A DNA stretch of 34,067 nucleotides from the NCBI RefSeq assembly GCF_900142265.1, contig NZ_FRAH01000033.1, positions 1-34,067 on the forward strand, given 5' to 3'. The position numbers and the translations under genes are program-made. Source of the DNA: Anaerotignum lactatifermentans DSM 14214. Its GTDB lineage: Bacteria > Bacillota > Clostridia > Lachnospirales > Anaerotignaceae. The notes beneath the pieces were generated by a model. It did no database searches. It was given only the letters and a program-made list of their open reading frames with translations, and had not been told where the DNA came from. Positions 6,701 to 13,596 of this stretch are shown here, one piece after another (position 1 is the stretch's first letter; each line of letters begins with the position of its first letter).

Positions 6701-8302
6701 ATGGAAAATATCGCTGCTGCAATTTACTGCAGACTCAGCCAGGATGACGGCAACGCCGGAGAATCCAACAGTATCCAGACACAGAAAGCACTGTTGAAAC
6801 AGTACTGTGCAGAAAACAGAATCCCCATTGCAGGTGTTTATTGTGATGATGGATGGAGCGGAACAAACTTCGAAAGACCCCAGTTCAAACAGATGATGGC
6901 GGACATTGAAGCTGGAAAAATCAATGTGGTCATCGTCAAAGACCTTTCCAGATTCGGCAGAGAGTATGCCCAGATGGGGCTTTATATCGAACATTACTTC
7001 GAGGAGAAGGGTGTCCGCTTCATCTCCATCGCAGAAAATTATGATTCAAAAAATGGTTCGGATAACTTAGTCCTTCCGTTCACGAATGTTATCAATTCCT
7101 ATTATACCAGACAGGTGTCAGCCAAAACAAAAGCTGCCCATAGAGCCAGAGCAAAGGAAGGGATGTACCTTGGTGCCCATGCACCATTCGGTTATGAGAA
7201 AGATCCACAGAATAGACATAAACTCATTGTCGATCCGCCGGCGGCTGAAGTGGTGCAAATGATATTCAGACTTTTCGCTGATGGCATCGGATATGGGAAG
7301 ATGACAAAGATATTGCGGGAGCGAAAAATCTTGAATCCTCAGGCATATTTCAATCGGAACCATCCCGATTATTATGAAAGTGATTACTGGAGACAGGATT
7401 TTGACTGGCACGCATCAACCATACGCTCCATTCTGAATAATCCGGTCTATCTGGGAAAGGCAGTGTTTGGCAGGACAAGGACAAAGGGATTTTTCGATAA
7501 AAGGAGAGAGGAAACGCCGGAAAAAGATTGGATCGTATATAATAATGCGCATCAGGCTATCATTTCCGAAGAACTTTGGGACACGGTGCATCAGATGATG
7601 AAAGCCAAGAGAAGACCAAATGCCAAAGGGGAATTGCAGCCCTTCGCAGGATTGGTGAAGTGTGCTGACTGTGGTTCCTCGCTGAACGTCAGCTATGATG
7701 CCAAACGAGGCACTTATACAGGCTTTAGCTGCTGGGTCTATAGAAACTATGGTAAGGATCGATGTACCTCACATTACATCAGCTGGAAAGCGTTGTACCA
7801 AATCGTTCTGGAGGATATCCGTCGCCATGCAAGTAGGGCACAAAATGCGGAAGAACAGTATCTGGAAATGCTGGTGAAGATGAAAACAGACCAGCAGAAA
7901 CAGGATGGGACGAAAATCAAAGTGGAATTGCAGCGAGTAGAAAGAAGATTATCAGAAATCACAGCAGTCATCAAACGATTATATGAAGACCTTGCCTTGG
8001 GCAGAATCAGCGATGAACGATATGAGGATATGTATCAGGGGCTTGATCAAGAGGAAAGAGAACTGAAAAGCAAGCAGGAAACGCTGAAAGAACAGTGGGA
8101 GAAAACCCAGGAAGTGTTCCAGAATGTGGAGAAGTTCATTCCTCTTATCAAGAAATATACGGATATACAGGAACTAAATGCCTACATACTCAATGAGCTC
8201 ATCGAAAGGATTGTCGTCCATGAAAAGGTCATAGACGAGGATGGAAATAAGACTCAGAAAGTGGAGATTTACTATAAGTCCGTGGGGACTGCAGTGGAGT
8301 AA
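6701..8302 (+). CDS. Large serine recombinase (TnpX/TndX-like)
   Basis: 533 residues. The N-terminal resolvase domain begins AAAIYCRLSQDD, with the catalytic Ser at residue 13, and contains VIVKDLSRFGREY. The recombinase domain follows (APFGYEKDP and STIRSILNNPVYLGKAVFG). A zinc ribbon (CADCGSSL, then CWVYRNYGKDRC) comes next, then a coiled coil (about 390-470) and a C-terminal DUF4368-like segment (ELIERIVVHEKV). These enzymes excise and integrate mobilisable elements through short att sites without a resolvase-type accessory site. Length and domain order are normal and no residue loss is visible. The ATG follows AAGGTGATTTT. It is the last gene of the mobilisation module, with a perfect 12-base palindrome (8315-8326) just downstream. 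Confidence 0.92.
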   Translation: MENIAAAIYCRLSQDDGNAGESNSIQTQKALLKQYCAENRIPIAGVYCDDGWSGTNFERPQFKQMMADIEAGKINVVIVKDLSRFGREYAQMGLYIEHYFEEKGVRFISIAENYDSKNGSDNLVLPFTNVINSYYTRQVSAKTKAAHRARAKEGMYLGAHAPFGYEKDPQNRHKLIVDPPAAEVVQMIFRLFADGIGYGKMTKILRERKILNPQAYFNRNHPDYYESDYWRQDFDWHASTIRSILNNPVYLGKAVFGRTRTKGFFDKRREETPEKDWIVYNNAHQAIISEELWDTVHQMMKAKRRPNAKGELQPFAGLVKCADCGSSLNVSYDAKRGTYTGFSCWVYRNYGKDRCTSHYISWKALYQIVLEDIRRHASRAQNAEEQYLEMLVKMKTDQQKQDGTKIKVELQRVERRLSEITAVIKRLYEDLALGRISDERYEDMYQGLDQEERELKSKQETLKEQWEKTQEVFQNVEKFIPLIKKYTDIQELNAYILNELIERIVVHEKVIDEDGNKTQKVEIYYKSVGTAVE

Positions 8303-8621
8303 AAACGAAATGGGAATCAGCTGATTGGTGAATTGAAAAAGAACAGAAATATATGTGAATTTTCAAACATTCTTATGTTTGCTTTGTGATAAGCATTGTC
8401 TATGTATTTTAGTCACCTATATGTATGGTTTCTTTGAGTTCGGTTTTCGGAATTAGAAAATAATATAGAAAGTTGAGCGGGTAATATCTAAGATATGTTT
8501 TGTAATATTATATGAGAATAGATAATATATGTGCATTACACTATTTAAAAAGAAATTAATAGTAAAAAATAGATTGATAAGAATAAAAATATCATGTGTA
8601 AGTCAATTACATAAAAAAAAC
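8303..8621. other. A+T-rich intergenic region at the junction of mobile element and defence island
   Basis: No gene is seen in about 320 bases. The palindrome AATCAGCTGATT (8315-8326) lies 12 bases after the recombinase stop and could be part of an attachment site. The remainder is A+T rich with no recognisable repeat. Base composition changes here from the mobilisation module to the A+T-richer restriction island, so an element end is likely in or near this stretch. Confidence 0.5.
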
Positions 8622-8650
8622 TTGACAATACAAATAAAAAATGATATACT
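8622..8650 (+). promoter_or_regulatory. Strong sigma-A promoter of the structured RNA and DUF3892 unit
   Basis: TTGACA (8622-8627) and TATACT (8645-8650) are separated by exactly 17 bases. The predicted start at about 8657 coincides with the foot of the closing stem of the RNA structure that follows. Confidence 0.85.
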
Positions 8651-8657
8651 CTAAGTA

Positions 8658-8760
8658 ACAAATGAAAAGCCCTATATCTGAACGCTGGGTAAAGATATAG
8701 GGCTGGGCATCTTGCGACGCTCTTTCGCAAAAATAGTGTACCGCAAAATGTCTCATTTGT
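8658..8760 (+). ncRNA. Predicted structured RNA leader (three-way junction), unknown class
   Basis: ACAAATGA (8658-8665) pairs with TCATTTGT (8753-8760) and closes a 103-base domain. Inside it are a perfect 12-bp hairpin (8668-8679 with 8693-8704, 13-base loop) and a 6-bp hairpin TTGCGA/TCGCAA (8712-8717 with 8725-8730, 7-base loop). Both loops contain ACGCT. A second CGCAAAA (8742-8748) could compete for TTGCG, offering an alternative fold. The promoter start site falls at the base of the structure, and the ribosome site AGGAGG of the DUF3892 gene begins 14 bases after it. I match it to no known riboswitch class. It may be a riboswitch-like leader, a protein-binding autoregulatory site or a processed small RNA. 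Confidence 0.6.
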
Positions 8761-8787
8761 CAATAATATATGTAGGAGGATTTAACT

Positions 8788-9075
8788 ATGGTTTACATTG
8801 ATGCAGTACATTATGAAAAAGATTCATACGGTTATGAAGTTATTTCGCATTTGAAGTGGACAAACACTTTATCAGAACAAGCCACTCAAATTTGCACTAA
8901 ACGTCAAATGATTGATTTTATTAACAAAAATCCGGGTTGTACAAAAACTAAATATTATAATTTGTGGAATGGTTGGACTGTAGGAGAAGATGTCAGAGTT
9001 GTGGAAAATTCTTACTTAAGAACAGATGCAAATGGCATCAAAGCTGACAATCTAGGCTCTCTTCCTCGATTCTGA
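8788..9075 (+). CDS. DUF3892-like protein (95 aa)
   Basis: The ATG follows AGGAGG at eight bases. The N-terminal strand pattern (VYIDAVHYEK, then YEVISHLKW) and the C-terminal signature YLRTDANGIKADNLGSLP match the DUF3892 pattern. These are short single-domain proteins of unknown function that are often found with restriction systems. The gene has its own promoter, a 130-base structured leader and a terminator five bases after its stop. It is therefore expressed as a separate unit upstream of the type I restriction genes. It might be a regulator or a nucleic-acid-binding accessory factor; nothing in the sequence proves either. Confidence 0.75.
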   Translation: MVYIDAVHYEKDSYGYEVISHLKWTNTLSEQATQICTKRQMIDFINKNPGCTKTKYYNLWNGWTVGEDVRVVENSYLRTDANGIKADNLGSLPRF

Positions 9076-9080
9076 ATATT

Positions 9081-9116
9081 AGGTCAACAAAGCCCAGCAT
9101 TTGTTGACCTTTTTTA
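9081..9116 (+). terminator. Rho-independent terminator of the DUF3892 unit
   Basis: Perfect 11-bp stem (9081-9091 with 9100-9110), loop GCCCAGCA, and a run of T to 9115. It stands 14 bases before the first restriction gene, so that operon relies on read-through or on an internal promoter not identified here. Confidence 0.9.
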
Positions 9117-9129
9117 TAAGGGTGATTTT

Positions 9130-9675
9130 ATGATAAGAAAATTGAAAGAGATAGCAGAAATTCGATTTTGCTTAGCTCAAAGGGTAATCTCTAATCAAAA
9201 GTATAAAGTGCTTACTCCCATTAAATTGCTAGAAAACAATGTAATAGATGGTTTTGTTTACGATGATAGAATTCGAGCAAATGATGATACAAAAGTTTGT
9301 AATGGAGATATTATTGTAAAAAGAATAAGTCCGGCATTCGTGAATTATATTGACAAAATCGAAAACAATATTTATGCTTCTGGAAATTTAATAATAATCT
9401 CAGCAATTTCTGTTGAACCGAAATATCTTGCTTATATTCTTAACAACGAGATCCCAAAGATTACGCAGTCATTGTCTGGTGCAAAAATCCCTGCTATTGG
9501 AAGAAGTGATTTAGAGGAAATACAAATACCGATTCTTCCGATAGAAAAGCAAAGGGCAATTGGTGATTTATGGCAAAAAAGTATTGAAGTTTATAAATTA
9601 AAAAGAAGATTGGATGAATTAGAACTTGTTAAAACAAAAAATCTGTTGAGCAAAGCTATAAACGGAGGGAAATAA
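9130..9675 (+). CDS. Half-length HsdS-like specificity protein (single target domain)
   Basis: 181 residues, less than half of a normal type I S subunit. Residues 1-145 look like one target-recognition domain. The end of that domain has the typical pattern SGAKIPAIGRSDLEEIQIP followed by ILPIEKQRAI, and a single helical spacer (about 145-178, rich in Leu, Glu and Lys) follows. A half S subunit can in principle dimerise and recognise a symmetric site. Its stop is one base from the hsdM start, so it is translated together with the methylase. The full-length hsdS lies 2.5 kb further on and its domains are not obvious duplicates of this one. It may be an alternative specificity subunit or a remnant. 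Confidence 0.75.
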   Translation: MIRKLKEIAEIRFCLAQRVISNQKYKVLTPIKLLENNVIDGFVYDDRIRANDDTKVCNGDIIVKRISPAFVNYIDKIENNIYASGNLIIISAISVEPKYLAYILNNEIPKITQSLSGAKIPAIGRSDLEEIQIPILPIEKQRAIGDLWQKSIEVYKLKRRLDELELVKTKNLLSKAINGGK

Positions 9676-9676
9676 A

Positions 9677-11296
9677 ATGTCAACTAAAAAAACAACTTTT
9701 GAAGATATCAAAAATGCTTTGTGGGCTGGAGCAAATACATTTAGAGATAATATTGATGCTGCAAATTATAAAGATTATGTCCTGTCTATGCTATTTGTAA
9801 AATATTTAAGTGATACATTTGAGGAGAGTGTAGAAAATCTTAAGAAAGATTATGAAGGAATTCGTCTTGAAAGGCAAATATCTAATCTTCCTTTTGTTCT
9901 GAAAGAAGAGTATACCTTCAATTACTTGCTAAAGAACAAATATGCTGTAGACATAGGAACTAAAATCAGTGAGGCTTTGACTGGAATCGAGAGTTCAAAC
10001 TCAATTTTGTCTGGGATTTTTAGAGGCATTGATTTTAACAGTGAGGCTAATTTAGGAAAGAAAGAGCAAAAAAATCCTCTTCTGAGAACATTACTTGAAG
10101 ATTTTGCTGACTTGGATTTAAGACCTAGCCATATTGAGACAAAAGATAATGAAGTTCCGGCAGATGTTGTGGGCGATGCCTATGAATATATGATTGGTGA
10201 ATTTGCAACTCTGGCAGGAAAGAAGGCAGGAAGTTTCTTTACACCGCAGCAAGTTTCAGAGGTTATGGCACAAATTGTTGCTCCACAGGAAAAAGACCGT
10301 GTGTATGATCCTACATGTGGATCTGGTTCTCTGCTTATTAGAGCGGCTAAAAAAGGTGGTCTTGATAAAGTTTCAATATACGGTCAGGAAGTAAATAACT
10401 CTGCTATTTCTATGGCAAGAATGAACATGTTTATTCATGATATAAAAGATGCTCATATTGCTTGGGGAGATACCCTCGCAAATCCTCAGCATCTTGATAG
10501 TGAAGGTAATCTCATGAAATTTGATTGTATCGTTGCCAATATGCCTTTTAGTAAAGATAAATGGGCAGAGGGTTTTAACCCTGGTGGAGAGGTTTCTGTT
10601 GATGAAGATGAGTCTAATAACAAATCAACTAAGAAGGGTAAGAAAAAAGAGTTTAAGATGGAACCGTCCCTTGACAGATATCATCGATTTGACTTAGGTG
10701 TACCGCCAGCAAGTAAAGGTGATTGGGCGTTTTTGCTCCATATGATTGCAAGTATGAGCGGAAACGGAAGAGTTGCAGCAGTTGCTCCTCACGGGGTTCT
10801 ATTCAGAGGTGCATCTGAAGGACGAATTCGTCAGGCGGTAATTGAGAAAAATCTGATTGATGCTGTTATTGGGTTGCCAGAAAATCTGTTTTACGGTACT
10901 TCCATTCCTGCCTGCATTGTTGTATTTAAAAAAGGACGTACCACAACAGATATTCTTTTTGTCGATGCCTCTAAAGATTTTAAAAAAGAAAAAGCAAAAA
11001 ATAAATTGCGTGACGGTTCAAATGGAGAACCAAACGATATCAAAAAAATAGTTGATACTTATAAAGCATTTGTAAACGGAGAAGAAGCAGAGCAAGAAAA
11101 ATACAGTCATGTTGCAACCCTCAGAGAAATTCAGGAAAACGAGTATAATCTCAACATTCCTCGCTATGTTGATACTTTTGAGGAAGAGGAACTTATAGAT
11201 TTGGAGAGCGTAAACAAGGAGATTGCAGACATCAAAACTCAGATTGCTTCCCTTGAAGAAGAAATGGCGAAATGTATGAAGGAGCTGGGTTTATGA
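9677..11296 (+). CDS. hsdM: Type I restriction-modification DNA methyltransferase subunit M
   Basis: 539 residues, normal length. HsdM_N helical domain is at about 5-150. GSFFTPQQV at about 185-193 precedes the AdoMet-binding motif I, DPTCGSGSL (211-219). The catalytic motif IV is ANMPFS (NMPF at 288-291), a variant of NPPF that also occurs in other active HsdM proteins. A C-terminal coiled coil (about 505-535) probably contacts HsdS. The enzyme methylates adenine in the target chosen by HsdS and is needed for restriction as well. The ATG follows GGAGGGAAATAAA. The stop overlaps the start of the dinD-like gene (ATGA). Confidence 0.95.
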   Translation: MSTKKTTFEDIKNALWAGANTFRDNIDAANYKDYVLSMLFVKYLSDTFEESVENLKKDYEGIRLERQISNLPFVLKEEYTFNYLLKNKYAVDIGTKISEALTGIESSNSILSGIFRGIDFNSEANLGKKEQKNPLLRTLLEDFADLDLRPSHIETKDNEVPADVVGDAYEYMIGEFATLAGKKAGSFFTPQQVSEVMAQIVAPQEKDRVYDPTCGSGSLLIRAAKKGGLDKVSIYGQEVNNSAISMARMNMFIHDIKDAHIAWGDTLANPQHLDSEGNLMKFDCIVANMPFSKDKWAEGFNPGGEVSVDEDESNNKSTKKGKKKEFKMEPSLDRYHRFDLGVPPASKGDWAFLLHMIASMSGNGRVAAVAPHGVLFRGASEGRIRQAVIEKNLIDAVIGLPENLFYGTSIPACIVVFKKGRTTTDILFVDASKDFKKEKAKNKLRDGSNGEPNDIKKIVDTYKAFVNGEEAEQEKYSHVATLREIQENEYNLNIPRYVDTFEEEELIDLESVNKEIADIKTQIASLEEEMAKCMKELGL

Positions 11297-12123
11297 GTGA
11301 TCTTGTAAAGTATAGTGAAAAAACTTTCGAAAATATTAAGCATATCAACGAGTATGGGGAAGAATTTTGGTATGCAAGAGAACTGCAGTTTACGTTGGAA
11401 TATTCTGAATGGCGTAATTTTAGTAATGTCATTGAGAAAGCACAAATTGCGTGTGAAACGAGTGGATTTGATGTACAGGACCATTTTGTTGGCGTCAACA
11501 AAATGGTTGAAATTGGCTCTGGCGCTGAGAGAAAAATCGATGATATCATGCTTTCCCGTTATGCGTGTTATCTGATAGTAATGAACGGAGATCCCAAAAA
11601 GGAAGTCATTGCCGTAGGTCAAACCTATTTTGCTGTTAAAACAAGACAGCAGGAAATGATTGATGATTTTGACATACTGACAGAAGAACAGCGTCGTTTA
11701 GCAATCCGAAATGAAATGATTAAACATAATAAATTGTTGGCAGATGCTGCGAATAAAGCAGGGGTTGTTGAGCCATTGGATTATGCAATTTTTCAAAACT
11801 ATGGCTATAAAGGTCTTTACGGCGGAATGGATATGAAGGCAATTCATAAACATAAAGGATTGAGAAAGAGTCAGAAGATTTTAGACCATATGGGCAGTAC
11901 GGAGCTTGCGGCTAATCTGTTCCGTGCCACGCAGACCGAAGAAAAACTCCGTCGTGAAAATATTAAAGGCAAAGAAAATGCAAATAAAACACACTACGAA
12001 GTAGGTGCAAAAGTTCGCAAAACTATTAAAGAGCTTGGCGGCACAATGCCAGAAGATTTGCCAACCCCTGATAAAAGCATAAAGCAGATTGAGCGTGAGA
12101 TGGAAAAGAAAAAATTGAAGTAG
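11293..12123 (+). CDS. dinD: DinD-like protein (DNA-damage-inducible protein D)
   Basis: 276 residues from the ATG at 11293, chosen because it overlaps the hsdM stop (ATGA) and has AAGGAG upstream. The frame opens seven codons earlier inside hsdM. E. coli DinD is about the same size. The N-terminal part (about 10-105) has the BRO-N-like pattern FWYARELQFTLEYSEWRNF. RRLAIRNEMIKHNK and YGGMDMKAIHKHKGL are also typical of DinD. DinD has been described as affecting RecA filaments in E. coli; a role here in coupling restriction to damage or repair is inference. It sits inside the hsd operon, eight bases before hsdS. No LexA box was recognised. Confidence 0.88.
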   Translation: MSDLVKYSEKTFENIKHINEYGEEFWYARELQFTLEYSEWRNFSNVIEKAQIACETSGFDVQDHFVGVNKMVEIGSGAERKIDDIMLSRYACYLIVMNGDPKKEVIAVGQTYFAVKTRQQEMIDDFDILTEEQRRLAIRNEMIKHNKLLADAANKAGVVEPLDYAIFQNYGYKGLYGGMDMKAIHKHKGLRKSQKILDHMGSTELAANLFRATQTEEKLRRENIKGKENANKTHYEVGAKVRKTIKELGGTMPEDLPTPDKSIKQIEREMEKKKLK

Positions 12124-12131
12124 GTGGAAGT

Positions 12132-13346
12132 ATGACCGAAGAAATAAAACAAAGAATAGAAACTATAAAAGCCGGAAAAGTTCCTGACGGCTATAAAAGG
12201 ACTGTTGTAGGCATTGTCCCAAATGAATGGGAAAATAAAAGACTGTCTGAATTGTTAAAGTTTCAGAATGGAGTTAATGCTGATAAAGAAAAGTACAATA
12301 GCGGAATCAAAATGATTAGTGTTATGGATATTTTGTCTAACAGACCTATATTTTATGATAATATCAGAGGACATGTGGATATAGACGAAAAGACTTTGAA
12401 CAACTATAGTGTTACCTATGGTGATATTCTCTTTCAGAGAAGTTCTGAAACTGTTGAGGATGCAGGAAAATCGAATGTTTATATGGATGAAGAAAATATA
12501 GCTACTTACAGTGGATTTGTAATCAGAGGCAAAAAAGTCTCTGATTATAATCCATTTTATCTAAATGAGCTTCTCAAATCATCTAAAGTTCGACAACAGA
12601 TTATAAAGTATTCAGCAGGATCACAGCATATTAATGTAAGCCAAGATTCACTTTCAAAGGTGAATGTATGTTTTACAAACAAATATGAGCAAAATCGTAT
12701 TGCAGAAATCCTGTCTAAATGGGACAAAGTAATTGAGTTGCAGGAAAAACTGATTGAAAAGTTAGAATTGCAGAAAAAAGCTTTGATGCAGAGGTTGCTT
12801 ACACCAAAGGAAGGCTGGAAGAAAGTTAAATTGGAAAGCGTTATACGCAAGCAGAAAGCTGTATTGGTTAATACGAATGAAAATGGAAAGAATCCAATAA
12901 TTGACATGGATTATTTAATAAACAGTAGTTTCTGTAATTACACAAATGACGAGGGGATTCGTGCCGATTTAAATGATGTTCTTTTATTATGGGATGGCTC
13001 TGGAGCAGGAACTCCCATACACAAAGTTGAGGGTGTTGTAGGTTCAACTTTTGCTAAATTGACACCAAACCACGAAATATTTCCGAGTTTTTTATACTAT
13101 TATCTTTTAAAAATTCAAGAGAGAAACAAATTATTGCGTGAAGGCTCTGGAGTTCCGCATATTCCAAAAGATTTCTTGAGAATGCAAACCATAAGTTTCC
13201 CGACAAAAACAAGTCAGAAAAATATTCTTAATATTTTGGAAAACTTTGATTTGCAAATAAATTATCACCATAAAAAACTAGAAGTATTGAAACAGCAACA
13301 AAAAGCAATGCAACAGTTGCTGATAACCGGAATTGTAAGAGTATAA
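12132..13346 (+). CDS. hsdS: Type I restriction-modification specificity subunit S (full length)
   Basis: 404 residues with the usual two-fold layout. Target domain 1 is at about 25-185, ending GSQHINVSQDSLSKV. Central coiled coil at about 190-225 (WDKVIELQEKLIEKLELQKK). Target domain 2 at about 230-370, ending GVPHIPKDFLRM. C-terminal coiled coil at about 370-400. Each target domain reads one half of the split recognition site. The ATG follows TAGGTGGAAGT, eight bases after the dinD-like stop. Target domains evolve fast, so the recognition sequence cannot be predicted. No inverted repeats or extra target-domain fragments pointing to phase-variable shuffling were noticed nearby. Confidence 0.93.
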   Translation: MTEEIKQRIETIKAGKVPDGYKRTVVGIVPNEWENKRLSELLKFQNGVNADKEKYNSGIKMISVMDILSNRPIFYDNIRGHVDIDEKTLNNYSVTYGDILFQRSSETVEDAGKSNVYMDEENIATYSGFVIRGKKVSDYNPFYLNELLKSSKVRQQIIKYSAGSQHINVSQDSLSKVNVCFTNKYEQNRIAEILSKWDKVIELQEKLIEKLELQKKALMQRLLTPKEGWKKVKLESVIRKQKAVLVNTNENGKNPIIDMDYLINSSFCNYTNDEGIRADLNDVLLLWDGSGAGTPIHKVEGVVGSTFAKLTPNHEIFPSFLYYYLLKIQERNKLLREGSGVPHIPKDFLRMQTISFPTKTSQKNILNILENFDLQINYHHKKLEVLKQQQKAMQQLLITGIVRV

Positions 13347-13358
13347 GGAGGAAATAAA

Positions 13359-13535
13359 ATGGCTAAAAACAAACCTTATGGTGATAATGCTCGTGTGGGA
13401 GCAGTAAAAAATAGGACACAGGTACACAACCCTAAAACTGGATTATGGGTAAAAAGAGACACTGAAACAGGAAGATTTATGGATGTAAAAACATCCTCCG
13501 ATAAACCTTTTAAGGGCGTAACAAAAGAAAAATAA
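13359..13535 (+). CDS. Small basic protein in the hsd operon (58 aa)
   Basis: A strong AAGGAGGAAATAAA site stands before the ATG, 12 bases after the hsdS stop. The 58 residues are basic and end in KPFKGVTKEK. The centre, HNPKTGLWVKRDTETGRFMD, is a compact beta-hairpin-like motif that I associate with small proteins encoded beside restriction and phage genes. It may bind nucleic acid; this is a guess from charge. The position between hsdS and hsdR and the ribosome site make it a real gene. Confidence 0.75.
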   Translation: MAKNKPYGDNARVGAVKNRTQVHNPKTGLWVKRDTETGRFMDVKTSSDKPFKGVTKEK

Positions 13536-13545
13536 GTTCAGTAAA

Positions 13546-13567
13546 AGCCGGACTTTTCAGTCCGGCT
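13546..13567 (+). repeat. G+C-rich hairpin between the small protein gene and hsdR
   Basis: AGCCGGACT (13546-13554) and AGTCCGGCT (13559-13567) form a perfect 9-bp stem with loop TTTC. No T-run follows, so it is not a clear terminator. It could reduce read-through into hsdR or stabilise the upstream mRNA. Confidence 0.7.
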
Positions 13568-13596
13568 ATCACTGTTTATGTGGGAGGAATGGAGAT

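Larger units (their letters stand above)
1942..8302. mobile_element. Mobilisable element module (MobP relaxase and large serine recombinase)
   Basis: The gene order is DUF6076-like protein, divergent AAA ATPase, small protein, oriT-like repeats, MobC-like protein, MobP-type relaxase, TnpW-like protein and large serine recombinase. This is a standard layout for mobilisable integrative elements in Clostridia: the recombinase excises and integrates, and the relaxase is used with a helper conjugation system. No type IV secretion genes are present, so it would depend on a helper. The exact ends are not established. The recombinase usually sits at one end, and the three minus-strand genes left of 1942 may or may not belong. 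Confidence 0.7.

Noticed and set aside
1942-8302. A self-transmissible conjugative element
   Set aside because: No coupling protein, VirB4-like ATPase or other type IV secretion genes are in the window; only mobilisation functions are present.
8545-8763. Minus-strand frame of 72 codons across the RNA leader
   Set aside because: It overlaps the consensus promoter and paired RNA strands, has a hydrophobic low-complexity product and no good ribosome site.
9130-13346. Phase-variable shuffling between the two hsdS genes
   Set aside because: No inverted repeats or shared target-domain segments were seen, and no recombinase gene lies inside the hsd operon.
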